Assembly (NCBI GenBank): GCA_041738935.1 | Contig: JBGSOV010000021.1 | Coordinates: forward strand, 1 to 64,000 | Reading direction: 5' to 3' | DNA: 64,000 bases | DNA from: JBGSOV01 sp041738935 | GTDB lineage: Bacteria > Patescibacteriota > Gracilibacteria > CAIRYL01 > GCA-016699755 | Shown here: piece after piece, positions 1 to 8,101 of the stretch | Numbering within the stretch: position 1 is the stretch's first letter | How the letters are laid out: each line of letters opens with the position of its first letter | The notes under the pieces: model-generated | The model's database searches: none | The model's input: the letters and a program-made list of their open reading frames with translations, nothing else | What the model was told of the DNA's origin: nothing | Position numbers and translations under genes: made by a program

Positions 1-20
1 GGGTCTAGACTAGTTTAGAG
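1..20 (+). repeat. Left terminal inverted repeat of the IS
   Basis: GGGTCTAGACTAGTTTAGAG. It differs from the inverted right end at three positions. The transposase stop codon (TAG on the minus strand, bases 10-12) lies inside it. Confidence 0.85.
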
Positions 21-687
21 GATTCTTTCGGAGTTCTTTTAGAAGTATAGCATAGAGATCCTGGTGGCGTGAATTCCAACGGAATTCACATTCCTTGAGA
101 TGGATGTGGAAACTGTTATCTGGAAGACCATTAAACTTGGAGAGGCGTCTTTTGGCAAAAGACCAGAAAGATTCTATTCCGTTTACATGACTCTTACCAC
201 GAGCAAATTCATCGTGGGAATGATAGACACGGTAGTGGTCATATCCATTCAGAATAAGTCCGTCATAAGCTCTCCAGCCATCGGTGTGGATCGTGGAACC
301 TTCGAGTATCTTCCCCTGTATGATCGGCAACAGTTCAGCCCGAGAGCATCTTTTTACAATATTGACATATACTCTCCCTTCTCTCTTCAGGATTCCAAAG
401 ACTGGTGTTTTTCCTGCCGCCCCTCTCCCTCTTTTGCCTCGGACTCTTTTAGCTCCAAAGTAACTTTCATCAAGTTCGAACTCTCCAAGTTCTGGAATTC
501 CCGATATGCTTATTTCTGCAATTCTTTGTCGTAGGAGTGCATATATTCTATTGATAGTGTTTCTATGGATACCGGTATATTTTGATGTCTTGCTTGCGGT
601 TTCATCTGCAGAAAAATACTTCAGTATGTCCCTAAATTTCCTTTCGGAAATGTGCGTATGATTACAGTACTTATTTTTTGGCTTCAT
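10..687 (-). CDS. IS1595-family (ISXO2-like) DDE transposase
   Basis: Catalyses transposition of the surrounding element. The 225-residue protein has an N-terminal helix-turn-helix region (about residues 20-60). The ISXO2-like catalytic domain follows: ELDESYFG carries the first Asp, IHTDGWRAYDG the second, and HVNGIESFWSFAKRR the final acidic/Asn cluster. The ATG is at 687 and the frame is intact to a stop inside the left terminal repeat, so the enzyme is probably functional. It lacks the N-terminal zinc ribbon found in longer IS1595 transposases, which fits the shorter subgroups. Family assignment rests on recognised motifs; the exact subgroup is not determined. Confidence 0.88.
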   Translation of the reverse strand: MKPKNKYCNHTHISERKFRDILKYFSADETASKTSKYTGIHRNTINRIYALLRQRIAEISISGIPELGEFELDESYFGAKRVRGKRGRGAAGKTPVFGILKREGRVYVNIVKRCSRAELLPIIQGKILEGSTIHTDGWRAYDGLILNGYDHYRVYHSHDEFARGKSHVNGIESFWSFAKRRLSKFNGLPDNSFHIHLKECEFRWNSRHQDLYAILLKELRKNPLN

Positions 688-692
688 AGAGA

Positions 693-722
693 TAGATTAG
701 AGACTTTTTTTTCTCTAATCTA
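693..722. promoter_or_regulatory. Hairpin just upstream of the transposase start
   Basis: A perfect 11-base inverted repeat (TAGATTAGAGA / TCTCTAATCTA) separated by 8 bases, 5 bases before the transposase ATG and overlapping the right terminal repeat. RNA read in from outside the element would fold here next to the start codon. In some other IS elements such a fold blocks translation from impinging transcripts; that role is inferred here. Confidence 0.5.
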
Positions 723-732
723 GTCAATACCC
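713..732 (-). repeat. Right terminal inverted repeat of the IS
   Basis: Read on the minus strand it is GGGTATTGACTAGATTAGAG. It lies just upstream of the transposase gene and partly overlaps one arm of the hairpin at 693-722. Confidence 0.85.
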
Positions 733-1145
733 ATAGGAAATATAAAAAACCTAATCACTGGGAAGATCATGGCATTGTCGGTGCTGCACCTTCGAAGATG
801 TCTTTTATCGGAGAGGAGATTTTTGATGAAATAGATCGCGTGATTATTGTAAGTGCAAAACAATGTGAAGAGCTTTTTCATGAATCGTTACGATGTAATT
901 TAAATATAGGAAAATCAAGTGCTGTAAATTTGGCTATTGCAACAAGAATAGCAAGAAGATTCAAGAGTATCGTTGGCACTACAACATTTGATGATGTTAG
1001 CCGATATGAAGAAATTGGGAATAGAGAACTTGCTGAATTCTCTTTTGAAGCTGATTCAATCTCAAAGTTTTTAAATAGTGAAATTGTAAAAAAGTTACAT
1101 GTAGTTTTGGAAGCATTGCAGAGCGACGCTGTATATCAAATTTAA
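733..1145 (+). pseudogene. 3' fragment of a PLP fold-type II enzyme (cysteine/threonine synthase-like), cut by the IS
   Basis: The open frame continues upstream of its first ATG (798) without a stop to the IS boundary at 732, so the N-terminal part has been separated by the insertion. The remaining 137 codons match the C-terminal third of cysteine synthase/threonine synthase-type enzymes. They contain a GIVGAAPSKM segment, a DEIDRVIIVS strand, a GKSSAVNLA loop where the family has a G-x-SSG-type phosphate or substrate loop, and a DDVSRYEE end resembling the family DSGERY motif. The PLP lysine would lie in the missing part. It ends 15 bases before the ThDP enzyme gene, so the two were probably one operon. 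Substrate unknown. Confidence 0.65.
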
Positions 1146-1160
1146 TTTCTACTGGCAATT

Positions 1161-3323
1161 ATGTCCAATCCATCAGTTCATAAAGAAAGAGAAAGAAAGT
1201 ACAGTTCAAAAACAGGAACACTACTTAAAATGAGAGCTGTGATGCCGCTTAAAAAGAATGACCGGAATATGGAACTCAGCGAACACAAGTCTCGTGTCAT
1301 CAATGCTGGCGAAATACACGAATTTCTTATTGCAAATGATTATTCACAAGGAGCGCAGGGCGCACTCAATGATATATCATATATCGGTTTCTTTCAGTTT
1401 GACCAAGGCAGTATCATCGAAGTCGGTGATGAGCTCATTGATAACGATGGGAAAAATGTCGGAATCGTTGTTGGCTTTGATTATACACACCTAACAGATG
1501 GCACAATTAATCACATGAACATCGTTTTGAGATCAGAAAATAGACTAAGCGGGACAGAGCGAGGTTATAAAGCGGGAGAAAGTTTTCAAATATTTGGATA
1601 TGACGAAACTAAATCTGAGATTGGGCATACTCCAATCACAGTCGCTCAGGCATTGTTTACTGCTTTTAACAAGTTGGGGATAAAAGAAATATTTGGTTAC
1701 CCTGGCGAAACGGGCTTTCACTATTATTCTGCTCTAGGCAGTTTTAACGGTAATCATAGAATGGCTGCAGATGAAACAATCGCAACACATATGGCAGATA
1801 GCTACTCAAGAGTAACCAATACCATGGGTGTAGTAGATGTACCAAAAGTCGGTGCCCCATTAACTGCGCTGCCACTTATTGAGGCAAAAAATAGCTCCAT
1901 TCCCTTGCTTCTCATTTCGAGCGGTACAGGGACCACAAAAGAGGGTACGCATCCAACATGCGAATATAATCAGTTGACCATGCTCGGCGCAGTAACCAAG
2001 GGGCAATATAGACTTGATAGCCCAAATTTACTTGTACCAACACTACGCAAAGCAATTCAGCAGGCTCTCAGTGGTAATCCGGGACCAGTAGTAATAGAAA
2101 TACCTAGCGATGTTCTCGGTATGCAAATTGATAATTTTGATGTTGAGTCTTTGTCTTCCAAAATTAACTGCCTCATAGAACGAACGACTGCGAATACAGA
2201 CACGATAATTGCAGCAATAAATGAGTTAAAAACTGCAAGAAAGCCAGTGATACTTGCCGGTGGAGGCGCACATCAATCTCAGGCTTATAATCAGATTCGA
2301 AATATTGCAAATGCAATGAACATTCCGGTCGCTACGACTATCAATGGCAAAGGTGCTTTTGATGAGACGAATCCACTCTCTATCGGTGTTGTCGGGAGCA
2401 AGGGTGATACCTTCAGCAATGCCCTCATTCAAGATGCAGATCTTTTATTTGTGATTGGATCAAAACTTGGTGATAAATCAACTAATCAACTTAAATTGCT
2501 GAAAGGAAAGAGGGTTATACACTTGGATATCAATGCTGAAGAAATGAAACATGTCATTGATACGTGCGTTGGGATGGTCGGCGATGCACAAGCCACTCTC
2601 CAGAAAATGTTAACCATGATTGATGAAGACCTGTTGCAGAGTGTTAATTATTCCAATAGATCATTAGATATTACAGATGCAAGAATTCAAAGAGGAATTC
2701 TGTACAAAGAATATGAGCAATCTGAAATGCCAGTAGCTCCGAGTTTACTATGCAGGGCACTTGATCGAAAATTCGATAGCAATCTTATAATAGTTGCTGA
2801 TGGTAGTATGGCATCAGGATGGACATCGGTTTTTGTGAAGTCTAGAGGTGGTACACGTGCAAATATTCAGCCACGCGGCTCAGGGATGATCGGTTATGGC
2901 CTTCCTGCTACACTCGGCGCTGTAATTGCCAAAAATGATAAACAAGTAGTTGGAATTGGTGGTGATGGCGGCTTCAAGCCAACTGTTCATGCTATTGAAA
3001 CAGCTGTTCAGCAAGGTCTTGATCTTACATATTTTGTTTTAGACGACCGAGGTTTGACTTTTATGGAAGCAATACTTGATGAAGCTTATAAGTACAATCC
3101 CCTTCCGGATGTACCCCCTACAACGAATCTAGAATTGGTGGCAAAAGGTTTTGGTGCAAAATCATATACAATCGGAACGAATGGCGAACTTCTAGAATTT
3201 CTTGAAAATCATGATTGGAAAGGCGTTAATGTTGTTATCCTAAAAGTTAATCCTGAAATGCAATCACCAGATTTACTGATGAGCATTGCAAAAAATAAAA
3301 AGGTCGCTCCTAAGAAAGGCTAA
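1161..3323 (+). CDS. ThDP-dependent acetolactate synthase-like enzyme with an N-terminal extra domain
   Basis: A 720-residue protein. Residues about 160-700 form the three-domain thiamine-diphosphate fold of the acetolactate synthase/2-oxoacid decarboxylase family. The activating glutamate is Glu205 in DETIATHMADSY, a central nucleotide-binding-like domain follows, and the diphosphate/metal motif starts at GDGG with Asp602. The usual Asn-Asn near the end of that motif is replaced by Asp628-Asp629 (VLDDRG). Residues about 25-155 are an additional beta-rich domain absent from ordinary acetolactate synthases; from memory it resembles the DUF6917 type. The gene is preceded by the PLP-enzyme fragment and overlaps the convergent DapB-like gene by 14 bases. 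A role in amino-acid or specialised 2-oxoacid chemistry is inferred; housekeeping IlvB seems unlikely. Confidence 0.8.
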   Translation: MSNPSVHKERERKYSSKTGTLLKMRAVMPLKKNDRNMELSEHKSRVINAGEIHEFLIANDYSQGAQGALNDISYIGFFQFDQGSIIEVGDELIDNDGKNVGIVVGFDYTHLTDGTINHMNIVLRSENRLSGTERGYKAGESFQIFGYDETKSEIGHTPITVAQALFTAFNKLGIKEIFGYPGETGFHYYSALGSFNGNHRMAADETIATHMADSYSRVTNTMGVVDVPKVGAPLTALPLIEAKNSSIPLLLISSGTGTTKEGTHPTCEYNQLTMLGAVTKGQYRLDSPNLLVPTLRKAIQQALSGNPGPVVIEIPSDVLGMQIDNFDVESLSSKINCLIERTTANTDTIIAAINELKTARKPVILAGGGAHQSQAYNQIRNIANAMNIPVATTINGKGAFDETNPLSIGVVGSKGDTFSNALIQDADLLFVIGSKLGDKSTNQLKLLKGKRVIHLDINAEEMKHVIDTCVGMVGDAQATLQKMLTMIDEDLLQSVNYSNRSLDITDARIQRGILYKEYEQSEMPVAPSLLCRALDRKFDSNLIIVADGSMASGWTSVFVKSRGGTRANIQPRGSGMIGYGLPATLGAVIAKNDKQVVGIGGDGGFKPTVHAIETAVQQGLDLTYFVLDDRGLTFMEAILDEAYKYNPLPDVPPTTNLELVAKGFGAKSYTIGTNGELLEFLENHDWKGVNVVILKVNPEMQSPDLLMSIAKNKKVAPKKG

Positions 3324-4035
3324 TCTTGCTGATATCATCAATCTGGTTCTTATCCAAGATAAAAAATCCTTTCTTCTTTTGAAGCCATTTTGCTGTTTTA
3401 AGCGCCATAGTAGCATACATGAGATTGTTTTTCTCTGCATCCAATGCCTCAAAATGCATTGAGTGATTCCAAGCTTCTGATAAGAAATATATGTCTATGT
3501 CGATCGCCTTGTAACCGGAGAGTGTTGAAAAGAAGTGATTTTCTTTGCTGAATTCAATTGTCGGGTTACTCTTGATGATTTCACAAATGTGTTGAGCTGT
3601 ATGAGATGCTGATGTTTTGGTATGCAATCTCCGTTCAAAAATACTGACATGCGTGCCATTACCGCAACTGGTTGCAAAATTCTCGACGTTTCGCCAAAAA
3701 TTATGCACAACTGGTAAGTAATTTGGTGTGTACACAAATCCTATTTTATCTTTCACTAGTGATTTTATTGCTTCTTCATGCTGACCCCATCCTGTTGTCC
3801 CCATTACATAGTTTGCACGATGTTCTACAGAATACTCAATATTCTCAACGACATTTTGAGCAGAAGAAAAATCAATAATTGTATCTTTTTCATCAATAGC
3901 AACATCAGATATTTTCTTTTGTTTCGAATGAGGATTATTTGGCGATACAATTGATTTTATGGGTATGCCAAATTCTCTACAAAGTTCATAAATTTTTGAG
4001 CCGACCTTCCCATTTCCGAGTATAACAATTTTCAT
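3310..4035 (-). CDS. DapB-like (dihydrodipicolinate reductase family) oxidoreductase, divergent active site
   Basis: A 241-residue protein starting at the ATG at 4035, just before the Rossmann motif (MKIVILGNGKVGSKI). A TTG 27 bases upstream is the only alternative start. The GTTGWG motif near residue 80-85 and the following YTPNY segment are typical of 4-hydroxy-tetrahydrodipicolinate reductase. The DapB signature (E-x-H-H...K-x-D-x-P-S-G-T-A) reads ERRLHTKTSASHTA here, so the Asp, Pro and Gly are lost, although the Lys and Thr-Ala remain. It is therefore better described as a DapB-family paralogue that may act on another imine or keto substrate, perhaps the product of the convergent ThDP enzyme. 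Its 3' end overlaps that gene by 14 bases. Confidence 0.7.
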   Translation of the reverse strand: MKIVILGNGKVGSKIYELCREFGIPIKSIVSPNNPHSKQKKISDVAIDEKDTIIDFSSAQNVVENIEYSVEHRANYVMGTTGWGQHEEAIKSLVKDKIGFVYTPNYLPVVHNFWRNVENFATSCGNGTHVSIFERRLHTKTSASHTAQHICEIIKSNPTIEFSKENHFFSTLSGYKAIDIDIYFLSEAWNHSMHFEALDAEKNNLMYATMALKTAKWLQKKKGFFILDKNQIDDISKISLS

Positions 4036-4187
4036 AGTCCGATTTTCACATATTTTTACCAAAAATTGAAGGAAGAGTGCCTTGGTTGTTATAAATATTC
4101 AAGATTTGATATTCCGTCCTCGCTCAATAAAACAGTGCGAACTTCCAACATTAAGGAGAGCCAATTCTTATGAATACAGTTCGGTCT

Positions 4188-5417
4188 TCACGGTCTTGTC
4201 TTCCATTTTCGTGGAGCACGCATATTTTTCTTGTCACGCTCGACAATCGGTCTTCTTTCTTCGTGTGAGTTCGTTGGAGGCAACATTGCATACGGGTGAT
4301 TTTCGACAACCGGAATCGGTTTGTTGATGAGTTTGTGAATCCCTTTGACATAACTTTGCTCTTCTCTGTCGCAAAACGAGAGTGCGATGCCCGAATTTTC
4401 AGCGCGTCCCGTGCGCCCGATACGGTGCACATAGGTTTCTGGCTCATTGGGGATTTCAAAATTGATCACATGCGAAAGCTCGTCAATATCGAGTCCGCGA
4501 GCAGCAATATCGGTTGCGACCAAGATGCGCGTCTGTCTGGTTTTAAAATTTGTCAGCGCGCGTTGGCGATTATTCTGTGATTTGTTACCATGAATCGCCT
4601 CTGCCTTGATTCCTGATTGATTCATAAATTGAGCAATCTTGTCGGCTCCGTGTTTGGTGCGAGTAAAAACGAGCGCTGAGGGAATCGATGGATCTTTGAG
4701 AATATGTGCGAGAAGTGATTTTTTGTTCGCTTTTTCGACGAGATACATTTTTTGCGTCACGGTATCGGGAGCAGAAGAAACCGGTGTCACCTCGACGCGA
4801 ATCGGACTAGTGAGCAAAGTTTCGGCGAGTTTAGTAATAACGGGCGGCATCGTTGCCGAGAAGAACAGTGATTGCCGCTTGGCAGGGAGTTTGGTGATGA
4901 TTTTTTTAATATCATGGATAAATCCCATATCGAGCATGCGGTCGGCTTCGTCGAGTACAAAAAACTGGAGCTGTTGTAATGAAATGATTTTTTGATTCAT
5001 CAAATCCAGCAATCTACCAGGAGTTGCTGTCAAAATATCAACGCCAATTCGTAGCTTTTGCACTTGAGAATGTTGCTTTACTCCTCCAAAAATAACCGCA
5101 TGTCGCAAGTGTGTTCCTTTGCCATAGTTTTTAAAACTCTCATCGATTTGGATTGCCAATTCGCGAGTGGGAGTAATGATGAGCGCTTTGATACCGTTTG
5201 ATGTAAACCCTGCTTCGCGCGATTGATACAATTTTTGTAGAATCGGAATCGCGAACGCCGCGGTTTTGCCGGTACCGGTTTGCGCGCATCCGAGCAAATC
5301 TTTGCCTTGCAAAACAACAGGGATCGCCTGACTTTGTATCGGAGTGGGAGTTATATATCCTTCGGCTTTGAGCGCCGCAAGAATTGGAGAAATCAGATTG
5401 AGTTGTTCAAAAGTCAT
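4188..5417 (-). CDS. rhlE: DEAD-box ATP-dependent RNA helicase (RhlE/CshA type)
   Basis: Unwinds RNA duplexes in ribosome assembly, mRNA decay or cold adaptation. All helicase motifs are present in order: a Q motif near the N-terminus (FEQLNL...PTPIQSQAIP), Walker A AQTGTGKT, PTRELA, TPGRLLD, the DEAD box (VLDEADRM), SAT, then in the second RecA domain VFTRTK, ATDIAARGLDID and HRIGRTGRA. The C-terminal tail is short, ends in basic residues and lacks an accessory RNA-binding domain. The ATG at 5417 is preferred over a TTG nine bases upstream. At 409 residues it is normal for the RhlE group, but the paralogue name is a guess. Confidence 0.9.
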   Translation of the reverse strand: MTFEQLNLISPILAALKAEGYITPTPIQSQAIPVVLQGKDLLGCAQTGTGKTAAFAIPILQKLYQSREAGFTSNGIKALIITPTRELAIQIDESFKNYGKGTHLRHAVIFGGVKQHSQVQKLRIGVDILTATPGRLLDLMNQKIISLQQLQFFVLDEADRMLDMGFIHDIKKIITKLPAKRQSLFFSATMPPVITKLAETLLTSPIRVEVTPVSSAPDTVTQKMYLVEKANKKSLLAHILKDPSIPSALVFTRTKHGADKIAQFMNQSGIKAEAIHGNKSQNNRQRALTNFKTRQTRILVATDIAARGLDIDELSHVINFEIPNEPETYVHRIGRTGRAENSGIALSFCDREEQSYVKGIHKLINKPIPVVENHPYAMLPPTNSHEERRPIVERDKKNMRAPRKWKTRP

Positions 5418-5545
5418 ATACTGCAAGGAAATATTTTCGCCCGATCAAAAGAAAAGCGGTGCGCCTCACTTAAACATATTATTTTTTAATGAACAATCGA
5501 AAAAGAAAAAGTCAACTTCTTGCCGACAAAACTGCTGTACACAAT

Positions 5546-5580
5546 TTCTTAATTATTTCTTAAGGAAAACACGCTAAGAT
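5546..5580 (+). promoter_or_regulatory. apbE promoter with tandem TTCTTAA operator (site 1)
   Basis: TTCTTAA at 5546-5552 and again at 5557-5563 (11-base period), followed after 11 bases by the -10 hexamer TAAGAT (5575-5580). The repeats cover the -35 position, as for activators of the OmpR/PhoB type. The -10 lies six bases before the apbE ATG, so the transcript is probably leaderless. Confidence 0.7.
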
Positions 5581-5586
5581 AGATAT

Positions 5587-6438
5587 ATGTTTTCCTGCCA
5601 AGAAAAAATCATGGGCACAGATATAGAGATACTTATTCCAAAGGATCATGATTTTGATCAGGCAAAAGCCCAGTTCGCAAGCCAAAAAGTATTCATGGAG
5701 TTTCATCGCCTCGAACAAGTCTTTTCACGATTTCGCGAAGATTCCGAGTTGTCTCTGCTCAACAAAAATCGCAGTATGGAGGTATCGTCAGAATTTTTGG
5801 AAGTGCTCGAATTTGCGCTCGGCATGGCAAACATAACAAACGGCATCTTCAATCCTCTTGTTCGATTGGCTTCTCTTGGCTATTCCCAAGATTTTTGGAG
5901 TCAACATTTCGAAAAGACTGTAGCAGACAAAATCAATCTCGATTTTCGCGACATTAAAATCGAAAAAAAACTCTCGACTGTCCACCTGCCACCACATGCG
6001 TTGCTGGATCTGGGAGGATGCGTCAAAGGTTTTACTGTTGATACAGCTGTGAGCGTGATGGACGAATATTTTTCTGATTTTGTGATCAATGCAGGCGGAG
6101 ACCTCTTTGCGCGTGGTTTGTTTTATGGTGAGCCATGGAGTATCGGGATTGCTAATCCGGAGAACGAAGCTGAGAATATCTTTGTGATCAAAGCTGAGGA
6201 CAGCGCGATTGCTACGAGTGGATCTTATCGAAGAAAATGGAACATAGCGCAAAACCAGTATCATCACCTTGTTTCTGGAACGACCAATCAGAATCCTGAG
6301 AATTCGCCAAAAAGCGTGACCGTCACAAACGCTTCTGCCCTGATGGCAGACACGTATGCGACGATTGCGTTGCTACTCGGAAAAGAAGAAGGGCAGGCAT
6401 TTCTTTTTCAGCATGACTCAATGGGCTATTTTGTATAG
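5587..6438 (+). CDS. apbE: FAD:protein FMN transferase (ApbE family)
   Basis: Transfers FMN from FAD to a Ser/Thr of a partner protein, making a covalent flavoprotein. The 283-residue protein has the ApbE landmarks: MGTDIEI at residue 9, LDLGGCVKGF, INAGGD, IATSGSY with a following HHLVSG, and ALMADTYATI, which supplies the metal-binding residues. There is no signal peptide or lipobox, whereas many ApbE proteins are exported lipoproteins, so this one may act in the cytoplasm or use an atypical route. It is the first gene of the block that continues with ferredoxin and an MsrQ-like protein. I found no canonical flavinylation motif in the neighbouring proteins, so its target is unknown. Confidence 0.9.
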   Translation: MFSCQEKIMGTDIEILIPKDHDFDQAKAQFASQKVFMEFHRLEQVFSRFREDSELSLLNKNRSMEVSSEFLEVLEFALGMANITNGIFNPLVRLASLGYSQDFWSQHFEKTVADKINLDFRDIKIEKKLSTVHLPPHALLDLGGCVKGFTVDTAVSVMDEYFSDFVINAGGDLFARGLFYGEPWSIGIANPENEAENIFVIKAEDSAIATSGSYRRKWNIAQNQYHHLVSGTTNQNPENSPKSVTVTNASALMADTYATIALLLGKEEGQAFLFQHDSMGYFV

Positions 6439-6449
6439 AATATGCAAAA

Positions 6450-6484
6450 TCCTTAACCTTTTCTTAAGTCGTCTTTTGTACAAT
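6450..6484 (+). promoter_or_regulatory. Ferredoxin-operon promoter with tandem operator (site 2)
   Basis: TCCTTAA at 6450-6456 and TTCTTAA at 6461-6467 have the same 11-base period, followed after exactly 11 bases by the -10 hexamer TACAAT (6479-6484). The start of transcription would be near 6491, leaving a leader of about 17 bases before the ferredoxin ATG. Confidence 0.72.
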
Positions 6485-6507
6485 GGAATTACTCTTTTAA
6501 TACATTT

Positions 6508-6699
6508 ATGAAAACAGTTCTGGTCGACCGAGAAAATTGTATCGGCTGCGAAAATTGCACGCTAGTGTGTTCCCAGGTGTTCGAAATGCGCGAGGGGAAA
6601 TCTTCTCCCAAAAATCCGGTAGATGATGGTCTGATTGCAGATGTCGACATGGCAATTGCGCAATGTCCTGTCCAAGTCATCTCTTGGAGCGAAGTTTAA
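6508..6699 (+). CDS. Small single-cluster [4Fe-4S] ferredoxin
   Basis: A 63-residue cytoplasmic electron carrier. Cys11, Cys14, Cys17 and Cys53 (CIGCENC near the start, QCP near the end) match the ligand pattern of monocluster ferredoxins of the Thermotoga/Bacillus type. Cys21 is an additional cysteine that could form the disulphide some of these proteins carry. The gene follows its own operator-bearing promoter and precedes the MsrQ-like membrane protein by 57 bases. It is a likely electron donor to that protein and an acceptor for the 2-oxoacid oxidoreductase at 47113-49990. The partners are inferred; the fold is clear. Confidence 0.9.
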   Translation: MKTVLVDRENCIGCENCTLVCSQVFEMREGKSSPKNPVDDGLIADVDMAIAQCPVQVISWSEV

Positions 6700-6756
6700 G
6701 AACTATATTGAGATGAACCTGATACCCGTACCGGATATTTTTCCCTTTCCCTGATT

Positions 6757-7401
6757 ATGAATATTCCTCTTGCCGAAATAATTTTTGGCGGACGCATCCC
6801 CTTCTTGTCCTTCATCAAAAAAGTCATCCTATTTCTGGCTCCGATTCCTCTAGCGGGGATTTTTCTCTTTCCGGCGGATTTTCGAAATCTCGGCGATCTT
6901 TCATGGGGATTACTGATTGCTGTTCTTGTGGTCCGACCTTTGGGTGATATTTTTGTAGACTTCAAAATTTTCCGTGGTTTACTGGCTCTCAGAAAAGAAG
7001 TCGGCATTCTTTGCGGCATGACTGCAATCGCGCATTCGATCGGCTATTTTTTTGATGCCGGGATCTCACCGCTGACCGGTTTTTTGGAGCCATATATCTG
7101 GGATGTCACCGACTATTTCTTTTGGGGAGTAATCGCTTTTTTTATCGCCGTTCTGCTTACGTTGACTTCCAATCTCTTTTCGATGAAACGGCTCAAAAAA
7201 TGGTGGAAGCGTCTCCATCGTTTGACATATATTTTGTTTTTTACTGTTTCCATCCACATCGTTCTGATCAAATACAGTCACGGTAACAGCTTTTTTTCGG
7301 GTGAAGTTTTGCAGATTTTGTTGCCTGTCTTAATTTTGAGCGTACTGTGGACGCTCTCTGCCTTGGATGTTACATTTTCCTTTAAAAAAACAAATGAATG
7401 A
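6757..7401 (+). CDS. MsrQ-like ferric-reductase-type haem b membrane protein
   Basis: A polytopic membrane protein of 214 residues with about six transmembrane helices. His93 (AIAHSIGYF), His154 (KRLHRLTY) and His167 (VSIHIVLI) occur with nearly the spacing I recall for the haem ligands of E. coli MsrQ (His91, His151, His164). The family passes electrons across the membrane through haem and flavin to an extracytoplasmic partner. No MsrP methionine-sulfoxide reductase gene lies nearby; instead there are ferredoxin, ApbE and an Ig-domain membrane protein. The stop overlaps the start of the next gene (ATGAATGA), indicating co-translation. Membership in the ferric-reductase-like superfamily is firm; MsrQ orthology is tentative. 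Confidence 0.8.
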   Translation: MNIPLAEIIFGGRIPFLSFIKKVILFLAPIPLAGIFLFPADFRNLGDLSWGLLIAVLVVRPLGDIFVDFKIFRGLLALRKEVGILCGMTAIAHSIGYFFDAGISPLTGFLEPYIWDVTDYFFWGVIAFFIAVLLTLTSNLFSMKRLKKWWKRLHRLTYILFFTVSIHIVLIKYSHGNSFFSGEVLQILLPVLILSVLWTLSALDVTFSFKKTNE

Positions 7402-8101
7402 ATCTCTTATCGCATTCGGAATATTGGTCTTCTTTTTGGGTGGATTTTTTATAGTTTTCCCCAAAGCAAGGCTCAGTTTACTAAAAAATATCGCATTGTT
7501 TGTGTTTGTCGGTGTCATCGGCATGGGAGTTATTTTCGAGGAGTCGATTGGAGGAGAAATCTTGGAATCAATGGACTTTGTCGGGCTTATCCAAAAACCG
7601 GCAGCGGAAGCTTTTGCCGCAGAAAAATTTGGCGGAACTTCGCTCTATTCTTGGTATGGATTTGAAAAATTTCGACCAGCTATCTTCGTCATGATCGATC
7701 AAAACGGCGTCCAAAAAAAGATCGTTTTACAAGCCTTTAGCGGCAATATTCTCGAGCAACATGCTGCTTCCGTTGCAAGTAATATTTCCTTTGATGACTT
7801 TTTGAAACAAAAGGACGATGAGGCGTCATTCCCGACCGAAGAAACCAAGATTGAAACGTCAAAATTAGATACCGATCCTCCAAAAATCGAAATCACTTCC
7901 CCTAAAGACGGACAAGTGTTTGATGCAGCTACGGAAAAAATCAAAGTCACGGCAGATATCTGGGACGCGGTCGATCCGGCACCTATTTTGGATGGAATCG
8001 GAGAATATGTGCTTCAACCGGGATTCAACTCTATAATCGTTACCGGTTCCGACAAAAGTGGTAATGTAGCAAGTGCCTTTGTCGTTGTAGAAAAACAATG
8101 A
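7394..8101 (+). CDS. Membrane-anchored protein with an extracytoplasmic Ig-like domain
   Basis: A 235-residue protein starting at the ATG that overlaps the end of the MsrQ-like gene by 8 bases. Two hydrophobic helices (about residues 4-20 and 27-43) are followed by an unrecognised domain of about 100 residues containing FGGTSLYSWYGFEKFRP, then a linker. Residues about 160-235 form an Ig-like domain starting DPPKIEITSPKDG and ending near SDKSGNVASAFVVV. The same Ig-like domain appears near the N-terminus of the SLH protein at 10169-11788. Its stop overlaps the response-regulator start (ATGA). It could be the extracytoplasmic partner of the MsrQ-like protein, but no cofactor-binding motif is recognised. 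Confidence 0.7.
   Translation: MNESLIAFGILVFFLGGFFIVFPKARLSLLKNIALFVFVGVIGMGVIFEESIGGEILESMDFVGLIQKPAAEAFAAEKFGGTSLYSWYGFEKFRPAIFVMIDQNGVQKKIVLQAFSGNILEQHAASVASNISFDDFLKQKDDEASFPTEETKIETSKLDTDPPKIEITSPKDGQVFDAATEKIKVTADIWDAVDPAPILDGIGEYVLQPGFNSIIVTGSDKSGNVASAFVVVEKQ

Larger units (their letters stand above)
1..732 (-). mobile_element. IS1595-family insertion sequence, complete
   Basis: A complete element of 732 bases bounded by imperfect 20-base terminal inverted repeats, with one transposase on the minus strand filling almost all of it. The left end (GGGTCTAGACTAGTTTAGAG) and the inverted right end match at 17 of 20 bases. The family normally makes an 8-base target duplication. The right flank reads ATAGGAAA, but the left flank lies outside the window, so this cannot be confirmed. 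The window begins exactly at the first base of the element, as expected if a contig broke at a multicopy repeat. The element sits inside the 5' part of a PLP-enzyme gene. Confidence 0.88.

Noticed and set aside
1161..3323. Plain IlvB acetolactate synthase of branched-chain amino-acid synthesis
   Set aside because: The N-terminal extra domain, the Asp-Asp substitution in the metal motif and the lack of IlvN/IlvC neighbours argue against it.
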